Made by a program: the position numbers and the translations under genes. Shown in pieces: positions 18,731-27,628 of a stretch of 64,000 nt of DNA. Numbering within the stretch: the stretch's first letter is position 1; each line of letters starts with the position of its first letter. Under the pieces are notes generated by a model, which worked only from the letters and a program-made list of their open reading frames with translations, searched no databases and was not told where the DNA came from. Origin of the DNA: an uncultured Actinomycetes bacterium (GTDB lineage: Bacteria; Actinomycetota; Acidimicrobiia; Acidimicrobiales; RAAP-2); contig CAIYAP010000007.1 in the NCBI GenBank assembly GCA_903924205.1, forward strand, positions 310,001 through 374,000, in the 5' to 3' direction.

Positions 18731-21700
18731 TCGCTACCCGCCTGCAACTTGCCGGTGACGCGCTGGGAGACCACCTTGGAGGATCCACCGGGCACCATGG
18801 TCACGCCGTAGAGGGCGTCAGCGGCTTCCATCGTGCGCTTTTGGTGCGTCACGATGAGCAACTGAGCCTCATCGCGGAACTCGGCGACCAGCGACAAGAA
18901 GCGCTGGAGGTTGACGTCGTCGAGAGCGGCTTCGACCTCGTCCATCATGTAGAACGGCGAGGGGCGCGAGCGGAAGGTCGAGAAGAGGAAGGCCAGGGCC
19001 GCCATGGAACGCTCGCCACCGGAGAGCAAGCTCACGCGGCGCACGTTTCGTCCCATGGGTCGAACCTCAATCTCCACGCCGGTGTTCAGCGGGTCGTCGG
19101 GCTCCGTGAGCGACAAGCGACCCTGTCCCCCGGGGAACAGCATCCCAATCAAGGCCGAGAAGTGCTCGTTCACGTCGGCAAAGGCCGAGGTGAAGGTCTG
19201 CATGATTTCGTCGTCCAAGGCGCGAATAGCTTCCTGCAATTCGCGACGCGCGTGACGTACGTCGGCGACCTGGGCGTCGAGGTCCTTATAACGCTCCTCG
19301 AGAGCGGTGAGCTCCTCGAGAGCCAAGGGATTAATCGGACCGAGCGAACTGAGACGGGCTTCGAGTTCCGCGAGGCGCTGCTCCAAGGTCACGCCGTCGG
19401 GTAGGTCGAGCTCGACGGGCTCGTCAAGCACTTCCCAGTCGCCGTGCAGGTCGCGCTGCACGGCTTCGGCCAGAGTCGAGAGTTTGACGGTCAATTCCGC
19501 CAATTCAATGTCGGCGCGACGCGTGGATTCGGTGAGTTCCGTGAGCTCGGCATCCACCGTGGCGCGACGACGACGAATTTCTTCGAGGCGCTCGGCGCTG
19601 GCACGGCTGGCTTCGAGCTGCTCACGGTAGGTCGACTCCAGGGCAGCCTGGTTCGTACGAACGTCCTCGGCGGCGATCTCAACAATCTGTTCGAGACGAC
19701 CCAGGGCGTCGAGTTCGAACTCCAAGCGACGACGACGCTCGGCGGCGACTTCACGCTCGGCGGCGTGACCAGCCAAGCGGCGCTCCACTTCGGCGAGACG
19801 GTCCCTATTGACCTGACGACGAGTGGTCACCGATGACTCGAGGCGCGCAATGTCGCGTCGCAGTTCAGCCACTGATTCACGCTTGGCGTCCAGCGTGGCT
19901 TTCGCTTCGTCCGCCCACTTCGCTCGCTGACCCGCGTCGGCCGCAGCCGCTTCGAGTTGCGGCAGTCGAGCAGTTTCGGTGGCGAGCTCCGCATCGAGTT
20001 GGCTGACCGCGCCGTGCGACTCGCTTACCTGGGCGCGGAACTTTTCGAGAGTGGCGGCAATGTCAACGAGATCGGCCTGCGCACGCGACAGTTCGCGGCG
20101 CAGCCGCTCCACGTCGTTGGTGGCCTTCACCTGAGCGAGCTGTGCGGCCTGGTGAGCCTCACGAACCGCGCGCAGGGCCTGGTCGGCAGCGCGCAGGGCC
20201 TCAGTGGCGGGGGCAACTTTGGCCTGCGCATCGGTCGCGGCGGCATCCGCCTCTTCGACCGAACTACGCGTCACGAGCGCGCGGCCCGACGCCACGCGCC
20301 AGCCGTTGCCCGCGAATCGGTCACCCTCACGCGTCACCACGACCAGCTCCGGGTGGGCGACCGCCACGTCAATGGCGCTCTCCCAGTTCTCGGCGACCAC
20401 GGTGCGACCAAAGAGGGCGTCGAGGACGGCAGTGAAGTGTGACGACGCGGACGAACGTGGTCGAACGTGATCGCGCAACAACACCGTGCCGACGGGCGCG
20501 GTAATCGGCGCCATCGAGGAAGTGGGGGCCGGCAAAATCAAACCCAGTCCACCCTTGTCGCGTAGGGCCTGAAGGGCGGCTCGGGCGGAGGTGCGGCCAT
20601 CAACCACGACCGCGCCCATGGCAACGTCCGCCGCGGACTCCACGGCGCGTTCCCAGCCGCCGTCCACGTCCACGAGGTCAAGGAAGGCACCGAGGACACC
20701 CTCGAGGCCACTGACGATGGCGCGGCCACCCGATCCGGATAGTTCTTCGAGAGCACGAGCGAGTGCTTCCGCACGCGCGGTCGCGCGAGCGGCGCCGTCG
20801 GTAACGTCACGCAGGGCCACACTCGCCGCCTCGCGAGCGGATTCACTAGCCGTCACGTGCTCGGCGGCGTCCGCGAGTGTCGCGGCAGCCTGCTCCCGGA
20901 GATTCTCGGCATCGGCCAGCTGGCTCTGCGCCTGGTCGCGACGCGACAAGGTCTCTTCCTCACGACGCTGTGCGTCATCGCGTTGTGTGCTGGCGCGCTG
21001 AAAAGTCGCCTGCGCCGCATCACGCGAACGCGTCAAGGTGGCGATCTGCGCCCTGGCCGCGTCCAAGTCGTGCACCGGATTTGAGGCCGATGCGACTGAC
21101 CAGGTGGCGTCATACTGCTCACTCGCGAGGGCGAATTCCTGTTCGCGCTCCGCGAGCTGAGCGCGCTGCGGCTCGAGAGTGACTTCGTCCGCATCAATCT
21201 CGCCTTGCTCCCCCACGAGCCGAGCGGCTTCACCTTCGAGGGTGGCGATGACGTTTTCGTCGAAGGATGCATCGAGAGCTTCGCGTAGTCGACGGCGACG
21301 CTCGACGATGACCGAGGCCAAGCCGCGGGCTCGTTCGCCCAGTCCCTGAAGTTGACCCAAGGTGGAGGCGAGAATTTCTTCGCGACGAGAGGCCATCTCC
21401 GCCGCGGCCCGGGTGGCCTGCGCGTCAAGAAGCACCAACTCGTGACGCTTTTCGCGCTCGGTGCTGGCGCCGCCTTGCAAGGTGGCGTCCAGCTCGCTGC
21501 GACGCGCTTCGTAGGCGTGGCGACGACTGGAGAACAGTGCTCGACGCACTGCCTGCAAATCGCTCTCCACGTCGGTGTAACTGCGCGCGGCCGCGGCTTG
21601 ACGCTCGAGCGGACGCATCTGTCGGCGCACTTCGCGCACCAGGTCGCCGAGACGCTCCAAGTTTTCGGCCGTGGTGGCGAGACGGCGCTCGGCGCGTTCC

Positions 21701-22221
21701 TTGCGACGACGGTGCTTCAGCACCCCGGCGGCCTCTTCGATCACCGCGCGACGGTCCTCGGGACGGCTGTTCAAGATGGAGTCGAGTTGGCCCTGACCAA
21801 TGATCATGTGCTGGTGTCGACCGACACCCGAATCGCTCAGCAGTTCTTGAATGTCGAGCAAACGACAGGGCTGACCATTAATGGCGTATTCCGAGTCACC
21901 GTTTCGAAAGAGGGTGCGACTGATCGTGACTTCGGCACCGTCGATGGGCAACTTGCCCGACGCGTTGTCCAAGGTGAGAGCGACCTCCGCGCGGCCGAGG
22001 GCGGGACGTGAACTCGTGCCGACGAAGATGACGTCTTCCATCTTCGCGCTGCGCATCGCGCGGGTGCTTTGTGCACCTAAAACCCAGGACACTGCATCGA
22101 CGACGTTGGATTTGCCCGAGCCATTGGGACCGACAACCGCGGTCACTCCCTGCTCAAACTCCAGAACGGTGGCGTCGGCGAAGGACTTGAAGCCCTTCAT
22201 GGTAAGCCGCTTCAGAAACAT
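18727..22221 (-). CDS. smc: chromosome segregation SMC ATPase
   Basis: The 1164-residue protein has the N-terminal ATPase half (MFLKRLTMKGFKSFAD, VGPNGSGKSNVVDAVSWVLG), two long coiled coils, and a hinge around residues 490-640 (GLEGVLGAFLDLVDVD and GNGWRVASGRAL). The C-terminal half carries signature LLSGGERSMAALAFLF and Walker B FYMMDEVEAALDD. SMC organises and segregates the nucleoid. It sits between mutM and ftsY as in other actinobacteria. Confidence 0.98.
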
Positions 22222-22265
22222 GGGAGCGAGGCTACCCGTTTTGACGGGAGCCCTCTAAGTGCGCC

Positions 22266-23165
22266 CTAGGCCTGACACTTGGCGCAGAACACGTGCGTGC
22301 TGCCCCCGACCTTTTCGCCCCGCAAGGCGAAGCGACACTGGCCACAGGGCTCCCCCACGCGACCGGTCACTTGCAACTGCGCCTGAAAATTTCCCAACTT
22401 GCCGTCGGGGTCACTAAAGCCACCCTCGAGGCTAGTCCCACCCTGCTTGATCGACTCGGCCACGATCTCGGTCAAGGTGCGATGCAAGCGACGAAGTTCA
22501 ATGGATGACAGGCCGGCGGAGTTGCGGTCCGGGCGAAGTGCCGAGGAATACAAAGTCTCATCTATGCAGATCGGTCCGAGGCCGGCATAGAGGCGCTCAT
22601 CGGCCAGCGCGAGGGCCACCGGCGCGTCTGCGGCCTTCATGGTCGCGGCGAATAGCTCCGAGCCCACTTGGTCCACCGAAATGTCGATGGGTGACGAGGC
22701 CAGCGACGGATAGGCGCGGCGCAGCGACAGCCCGTCACCACCCAAGATGAACGAGGCGAGGCGAGGCAAGTCCACCGAGGTGCCGGCCGCCAAGGGTTCG
22801 GCCACCCACATTTGCAGCGTGCCGTCGGGGTCGGCGATGCGCCACTCAGAGCCCGCCGTCGGCGTGATGATGGCGTGAGTGTGCTTGGGCTTGACCACCT
22901 TGGCGTTCGCGGCGCGCGTCACCGAGTTGCTGGCCCCGAGGGCCACCACTAATGCCGAACCGCTATCGAGAGTGATGATGAGCTGGCGACCGAGGCGCTG
23001 CACCGTCTTCACCGTGCGGCCCTCCGCGAGGGCGCGGAACGCTTTCGAGGACGTGTGCTTGGCGCACACGGCCCCCGTGGTGAGGGTGAGGGTCTTGATC
23101 TTCTTTCCGACCAAGTCCCTCGAGATGATTGATCGAATGACTTCGACTTCGGCTAATTCCATCAT
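22266..23165 (-). CDS. mutM: MutM/Fpg-like protein lacking canonical catalytic residues
   Basis: The 299-residue protein sits at the standard mutM locus between rnc and smc and keeps the overall Fpg fold: ELAEVEV start, H2TH region, and zinc finger with CGQC and CAKC. However, the catalytic N-terminal proline is replaced (MMELAEVE), and the active-site lysine position reads RLGRQLII. HLGMSG has become ALGASN, DPRxFG has become DPDGTL, GNIY has become GPIC, and the zinc-finger arginine is serine (GGSTHVFC). In Fpg these residues do base excision, AP lyase chemistry and lesion probing. GGAGG lies 8 bases before ATG 23165, which overlaps the rnc stop. It is probably a non-catalytic DNA-binding homologue. 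Confidence 0.85.
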   Translation of the reverse strand: MMELAEVEVIRSIISRDLVGKKIKTLTLTTGAVCAKHTSSKAFRALAEGRTVKTVQRLGRQLIITLDSGSALVVALGASNSVTRAANAKVVKPKHTHAIITPTAGSEWRIADPDGTLQMWVAEPLAAGTSVDLPRLASFILGGDGLSLRRAYPSLASSPIDISVDQVGSELFAATMKAADAPVALALADERLYAGLGPICIDETLYSSALRPDRNSAGLSSIELRRLHRTLTEIVAESIKQGGTSLEGGFSDPDGKLGNFQAQLQVTGRVGEPCGQCRFALRGEKVGGSTHVFCAKCQA

Positions 23166-23776
23166 GTTCGGCTCCTCCAGGCGGCGGCCGCGGCGGCCGA
23201 TTCGGCCGCTCGCTTCGTTGATCCCCGGCCGGTGGCGCTCACGCGTTCTCCCACCGTGACGGTGACCTCGAATGTGGTGGCGTGCACGGGACCGTGCGCC
23301 ACGGCAACGTAGACCGGGGCGGGAAGCCCTTGGGCCTCCGCCCACTGAATCAGTCGCGTCTTGGGGTCGCCACCGGACGGATCCGTGGCGGCCAGCGAAA
23401 TGCGCGGCACGAGAAGGTCGGCCACGAACTCGTAGGCCTCGTCAAATCCGCGGTCGATGTAGATGGCGGCAATGACCGCTTCGAAAGCATCCGCTTGCAG
23501 CGCGGCGCGGTGACGCCCGCCGGATTTGTCTTCACCCTTCCCGAGTTGCATGAACTCAGGAATACCGAGATCCATCGCCACCTCGGCGAAGGTGGCCTCG
23601 TTCACCACCTGGGCACGAACTTGCGAGCATTGGCCCTCATTGAAATCGCCGTACGTCGACATGATGACGTCCGCGGCCACCAGATTCACCACGGCGTCAC
23701 CGAGAAATTCGAGTCGCTCATTCGATTCGAGATCGTGCTCGGCCGCGTAGCTCGAATGTGTCAGCGCCGTCGACAA
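23162..23776 (-). CDS. rnc: ribonuclease III (start uncertain)
   Basis: The catalytic domain signature ERLEFLGDAVVNLVAADVIM and second acidic motif DAFEAVIAAIYIDRGF are present. A double-stranded RNA-binding domain follows (DPKTRLIQWAEAQGLPAPVY to AAESAAAAAAW). RNase III cuts rRNA precursors and duplex RNA. From TTG 23776 the product is 204 residues and lacks the first helix; family-like sequence (DQFAARCGLSAQ) continues upstream in frame to an ATT codon at 23854, right after an in-frame stop. No ATG, GTG or other TTG exists in between. The start may be ATT or another rare codon. Confidence 0.92.
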   Translation of the reverse strand: MSTALTHSSYAAEHDLESNERLEFLGDAVVNLVAADVIMSTYGDFNEGQCSQVRAQVVNEATFAEVAMDLGIPEFMQLGKGEDKSGGRHRAALQADAFEAVIAAIYIDRGFDEAYEFVADLLVPRISLAATDPSGGDPKTRLIQWAEAQGLPAPVYVAVAHGPVHATTFEVTVTVGERVSATGRGSTKRAAESAAAAAAWRSRT

Positions 23777-23849
23777 GGTCGACGACTGCGCTGAGAGGCC
23801 ACAGCGAGCGGCAAATTGGTCGTAGGAAACGGCCGTAACGGCAGTCCGC

Positions 23850-24140
23850 CTAATTCAGGTTGAGCTTGGCGGCGACGTAGTCGACCGCGTCGGCAATAGT
23901 GAGGAGATCTTCGAGGTCTTCATCGTCAAAGGCGAAGCCCACGGAACGCTCGCCAATTTCTTCTTCGAGCGCTTCAACCATCTCGATCAGGGCCAATGAG
24001 TCAGCTCCCAGGGATTCGAACGAGGCGGTCGGGTCGATGTCCGCGGCGTCTTTTTCGAGAATTTCGGCCAAATTCGTCTGAATCAGGGCCAGAATTTCGG
24101 CGCGGTCCAGCGGGGCAGAATTATGGGTCTCAGCCGGCAT
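23850..24140 (-). CDS. acpP: acyl carrier protein
   Basis: The 96-residue acidic protein has the phosphopantetheine site GADSLALIEMVEALEEE, with serine near residue 47. It carries acyl chains for fatty acid synthesis. A perfect AAGGAGG ribosome-binding site precedes ATG 24140. Its stop overlaps the open frame of rnc. The flanking plsX and rnc genes match the plsX-acpP-rnc order of many bacteria. Confidence 0.95.
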   Translation of the reverse strand: MPAETHNSAPLDRAEILALIQTNLAEILEKDAADIDPTASFESLGADSLALIEMVEALEEEIGERSVGFAFDDEDLEDLLTIADAVDYVAAKLNLN

Positions 24141-24204
24141 GGCATACCTCCTTGGTCGAACAGCATTCTACCGCCCATACGCGGAAAAATCGTGTATTAC
24201 CTGA

Positions 24205-25182
24205 TCAGGCGGGACGAATGGCATGGCGCAGGGCGTCAACGACACCGGCATCGGATAGTTCCGCGCCCACCCGCAAGGCATTCATGATGGCCGTGGCGTT
24301 CGACGAACCGTGGCTAATGATGCAAATTCCCTCGAGGCCCAGCAACATCGCTCCCCCGTGGCTGTCCGGCGAGAGGTCGCCGGCGAGGGGCAGCAGGTAC
24401 GGGAAAAGTACATCGCCCGCGGCGCGCGTCTCCTCGTTGGTGCCAATGACTGAGAGCACCTGGCTGAAGAGGAACTTCATCGACCCTTCGAGCGTCTTCA
24501 GCGCCACGTTGCCAGTGAAACCATCGGTCACAATGACGTCGACGGGTGACGGAATGATGTCGCGGCCCTCGACGTTGCCATAAAAGTTGAGGCCGGGGGT
24601 CGCGGCGAGCAGCTGGTGGGTTTCCTTTACCAACGGCGTTCCCTTGGTGGACTCTTCGCCGATCGACAAGAGACCCACCGTCGGATTCACGGTGCCGAAG
24701 CGAGCTGTGGCGAAAGCGGCGCCCATCAATGCGAACTGAACGAGCATCTCAGGAGTGCATTCGGCGTTCGCGCCCGCATCGACCATCACCGTGGGATTCC
24801 GGCCGGGATTAGGCAAGGGAGTGGCGATGCAGGGGCGAATCACTCCCGGGAGGCGGCCCATACGTAGGAGGGCGGACGCCATCGTGGCCCCCGTATTTCC
24901 GGCCGAAATCATGGCGCGGGCGTGGCCATCGCGAACGAGTTCCGCCGCGCGAACGAGGGACGAATCCTTCTTCTTGCGAACGCCCTGCGCCGGGTCGTCA
25001 TCCATCTCGATGACTTCCGTGCAGGCAAAAACGTCGAGACCCTGAGGGTCACCGATGCGATCTGGTGGTCCCACCAGTGTCACGGAGAGACCTAATTCAT
25101 CGACAGCGCGACGAGCACCCGCGATGATGTCGGCAGGCGCCTTGTCGCCGCCCATCGCGTCGAGCGCGAGGGGCAGAGTCAA
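24205..25182 (-). CDS. plsX: phosphate acyltransferase PlsX
   Basis: The 325-residue protein starts TLPLALDAMGGDKAPADIIAGA and contains the conserved ISAGNTGATMASALLRMG, VDAGANAECTPEMLVQFA and VTDGFTGNVALKTLEG blocks. PlsX makes acyl-phosphate from acyl-ACP for phospholipid synthesis. The start is TTG at 25182, immediately after the rpmF stop (TAGTTG). Confidence 0.96.
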   Translation of the reverse strand: MTLPLALDAMGGDKAPADIIAGARRAVDELGLSVTLVGPPDRIGDPQGLDVFACTEVIEMDDDPAQGVRKKKDSSLVRAAELVRDGHARAMISAGNTGATMASALLRMGRLPGVIRPCIATPLPNPGRNPTVMVDAGANAECTPEMLVQFALMGAAFATARFGTVNPTVGLLSIGEESTKGTPLVKETHQLLAATPGLNFYGNVEGRDIIPSPVDVIVTDGFTGNVALKTLEGSMKFLFSQVLSVIGTNEETRAAGDVLFPYLLPLAGDLSPDSHGGAMLLGLEGICIISHGSSNATAIMNALRVGAELSDAGVVDALRHAIRPA

Positions 25183-25362
25183 CTACTTAACCTCGATAGC
25201 AACTCGACCGTTGTACCAACCGCAGTTGGGGCACACCACGTGGGGCAGCTTGGAGGTCGAGCACTGGGGGCACACGGAGCGGCTGGGGCGCTCCAAGCGC
25301 CACGCCGACGCGCGACGGGCGCGCGTGCGTGCCTTACTCATCTTCCTCTTAGGAACTGGCAT
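25183..25362 (-). CDS. rpmF: 50S ribosomal protein L32
   Basis: A 59-residue protein starting MPVPKRKMSKARTRARRA. It carries the zinc-ribbon CPQC near residue 31 and CPNCGWYNGR near residue 44, typical of the cysteine-containing form of L32. It lies between yceD and plsX, the conserved position. Spacing to plsX is zero. Confidence 0.97.
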   Translation of the reverse strand: MPVPKRKMSKARTRARRASAWRLERPSRSVCPQCSTSKLPHVVCPNCGWYNGRVAIEVK

Positions 25363-25378
25363 CGTCGATCCTTACGTT

Positions 25379-25918
25379 CTAGCTTCCCGACGAGTCATCG
25401 CCGAGGAGTTCGGAAAGTTTAGCCCACCGCGGGTGTATCGGTGCCGCACAGTCGCAGGGCGACTCATTTCGGTCCACGCCGCACTGCGCGCAGAGGCCTA
25501 AACAGTCCTCTTTACACAGTGCCGTCAAGGGAAGTTCCAAGAAAATGGCGTCGTGGACCAAGGGTGCCAAATCCAGCTCGTCACCCTCGTAGCCGTAGGC
25601 CTCATCGTTATCCGTGGGCATATCTTCGACGTAGCGCTCTTTGACCAGCACCGACAAGGTGTCATGAATCGGAGTCGAACAGCGTCGACACAGGGCATCA
25701 AAGGGCGCCGAGACGGTGCCCACGAAGCGCAATCCCCCGGGGTAGCTTGCGAGCGATCCCTCAATTCGCGTGGGCGCGTCACTCGCCACGTCGGGCTCCC
25801 CTTCGGGGCGAGGCTCAAATTCGCGCTTCCCATCAAACGGGGCAGTGAAGTTGATGGCCCGAGAGGTGGGCACGTTTCGCAGCAGGGCCGCGATCGGAAT
25901 GAGGTAGGGCGAACTCAC
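25379..25918 (-). CDS. YceD family protein (DUF177)
   Basis: The 179-residue protein has the DUF177 layout: GSLASYPGGLRFVGTVSAPFDALCRRCSTPI, an acidic middle YEGDELDLAPLVHDAIFLELPLTALC, and a C-terminal zinc-like motif CLGLCAQCGVDRNESPCDC. It always accompanies rpmF. Homologues have been linked to 23S rRNA accumulation; the mechanism is unclear. It is 16 bases from the rpmF start. Confidence 0.92.
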   Translation of the reverse strand: MSSPYLIPIAALLRNVPTSRAINFTAPFDGKREFEPRPEGEPDVASDAPTRIEGSLASYPGGLRFVGTVSAPFDALCRRCSTPIHDTLSVLVKERYVEDMPTDNDEAYGYEGDELDLAPLVHDAIFLELPLTALCKEDCLGLCAQCGVDRNESPCDCAAPIHPRWAKLSELLGDDSSGS

Positions 25919-25927
25919 CCGGACGTC

Positions 25928-26590
25928 CTATTCCTCGTCTTGGTCAAAGATCTCGTCGTCCGCATCCACGATGGTCTCAATAGTGCCGTAGGCCGCAGCC
26001 GCGGGCGGGAGATCATCGTCGAGGTGCGGGGCGAGGTCATTTTGATCCGCGAAGGTGTCCATCTGGCCAGCGAACTGCGCGCGGCCCTTCGCGACGGCCT
26101 GCTGGGCGCGGTCGAGCAAGTCTTCGAGTCGGGCGAGCTGCTGGTCGTAGTAGTCCTTGACCTGGTTGTGCATGCGGCGCACTTCCTCGTGGGCCTCGCT
26201 CACAATCTCGCGGGCCTTGGCCTCCGCCGCACGTACCACTTGTGCCTGGCTCACTAATTGACGACGTCGCTCCTCGGCGTCGGCCAGCATTTGCTCGATG
26301 ACCTGATGGGTCTCGGCAATGCGGGCCTCACGCTCTCGTAGCTCCCAGCGCGCTTGGCGCACCTCTTCGGGAATGGCGTCACGTACTTCGAGCAGCAACT
26401 CCACCATTTCGTCGCGCTGGATGCGCACGGTGTTCGAGAGGGGCATGGGCTTGGCCGTCTGGACGAATTCAATGGCGGCCTCCAGCATGGACTCCATGTC
26501 ACGACGCGCGTGGCGGGGCTCGGGGGCGTAGCTCGCTCCGAGGTCATCGTCGAGTTCGTACTCGTTGTCAAAGTCGTCGTAACGCGACAT
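25928..26590 (-). CDS. DivIVA-like coiled-coil protein
   Basis: A 220-residue highly charged protein with acidic tails at both ends (YDDFDNEYELDDD; IVDADDEIFDQDEE) and a long coiled coil in the middle (about residues 55-175). This resembles the DivIVA or ATP-synthase-b-like proteins that actinobacteria encode between coaD and yceD. Cell division or polar growth scaffolding is inferred from the family, not shown. ATG 26590 overlaps the coaD stop (TGATG). Confidence 0.8.
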   Translation of the reverse strand: MSRYDDFDNEYELDDDLGASYAPEPRHARRDMESMLEAAIEFVQTAKPMPLSNTVRIQRDEMVELLLEVRDAIPEEVRQARWELREREARIAETHQVIEQMLADAEERRRQLVSQAQVVRAAEAKAREIVSEAHEEVRRMHNQVKDYYDQQLARLEDLLDRAQQAVAKGRAQFAGQMDTFADQNDLAPHLDDDLPPAAAAYGTIETIVDADDEIFDQDEE

Positions 26591-27075
26591 CAATTGCCTC
26601 CCGGAAATCTTTCCGCCAGTCGTGCCGCAACGGGCGCTGGCACAAAATTACTCACATTGCCGCCCAAACGGGCAACTTCTCGTAGCAAACGACTCGCGAT
26701 GAACGAGTGCGAGGAACTCGTCGGAATAAAAACGGTCTCGATTCCCGACAGTGAGCGGTTCATCTGAGCCATCTGCAATTCGCTCTCAAAGTCCGAGACT
26801 GCGCGCAAACCCTTCACGATGGCGGTGGCGTTGACGTCCTTGGCCACGTTGACCAGCAAGGTGGCGATGGACACAATCCGCACCCGCGGCAAGTGAGCCA
26901 AGGATTCGGCAATCATGTCGCGACGCTCGTCGAGGTCGAACATGGCCTCGGATTTTTGAGGATTACGGATGGCCGCGACCACCACTTCGTCGAACATGTG
27001 CGAGGCGCGTTCGACGATTTCCAGGTGTCCGTTGTGAAAGGGGTCAAAAGATCCGGGGATCAGGGCGACGGTCAT
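26590..27075 (-). CDS. coaD: phosphopantetheine adenylyltransferase
   Basis: The 161-residue protein has the nucleotidyltransferase start MTVALIPGSFDPFHNGHLEIV with the HxGH motif, plus the C-terminal SSSHSFIASRLLREVA segment corresponding to ISSTxxR. It makes dephospho-CoA from phosphopantetheine and ATP. Its start overlaps the rsmD stop by 4 bases. Confidence 0.97.
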   Translation of the reverse strand: MTVALIPGSFDPFHNGHLEIVERASHMFDEVVVAAIRNPQKSEAMFDLDERRDMIAESLAHLPRVRIVSIATLLVNVAKDVNATAIVKGLRAVSDFESELQMAQMNRSLSGIETVFIPTSSSHSFIASRLLREVARLGGNVSNFVPAPVAARLAERFPGGN

Positions 27076-27593
27076 TCGTCCTCCGTGCGCTCAAACATGG
27101 TCACAAAGGTAGTGCCGTAACGCTTCTCCTTCACGACCTCCCAGCCCACCGGGGCGGCCATGAAGCGATCGTTTTCGATAATGACGCGCGGCGCGCGCAC
27201 CTCGCGCAGCAAGGCGGCGGGGTCAAGCGGCCCGTAGGGCGGGTCGGCGATCACGAGATCAAGGTCGGCCGGAGGATTCCAGGCGGGCAGTTCCGCCTTG
27301 ACGTAGTGGGCTTCACCGGGCAGCCCAAAGGGGGCGAGATTGGTTTTTGCGGCATCGAGACAGACGGGATTGTGATCCACGAAGTACACCTGCGCGGCAC
27401 CGCGAGACAGGGCCTCAATCCCAATGGCGCCCGATCCGCAATACAGGTCCGCCACGACGAGATCCTGCAGGCCCCCGCGGGCTTCCAGCATGGAGAAGAT
27501 GGCTTCACGGCAATAGTCCGTGGTCGGTCGAACCGACGCCGGCAGTTTGGCCTTCAGCTGTCGACCCCTCGCGAGGCCACCGATTACGCGCAC
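27072..27593 (-). CDS. rsmD: 16S rRNA (guanine966-N2)-methyltransferase RsmD
   Basis: The 173-residue Rossmann methyltransferase has MRVIGGLARGRQLKA, the SAM motif VADLYCGSGAIGIEALSRGA, and the catalytic LVIADPPYGPLD. It methylates G966 of 16S rRNA in the 30S subunit. GTG 27593 is the start. It follows recG and overlaps coaD. Confidence 0.95.
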   Translation of the reverse strand: MRVIGGLARGRQLKAKLPASVRPTTDYCREAIFSMLEARGGLQDLVVADLYCGSGAIGIEALSRGAAQVYFVDHNPVCLDAAKTNLAPFGLPGEAHYVKAELPAWNPPADLDLVIADPPYGPLDPAALLREVRAPRVIIENDRFMAAPVGWEVVKEKRYGTTFVTMFERTEDE

Positions 27594-27628
27594 GGGTGAA
27601 GGCTAGGCGGTGGGCGCGACGCGACGCG

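Noticed and set aside
23166-23345. N-terminal extension of the MutM-like protein into rnc
   Set aside because: The extension is arginine-rich low-complexity sequence antiphase to the RNase III frame; family similarity begins at MMELAEVE with a strong ribosome-binding site.
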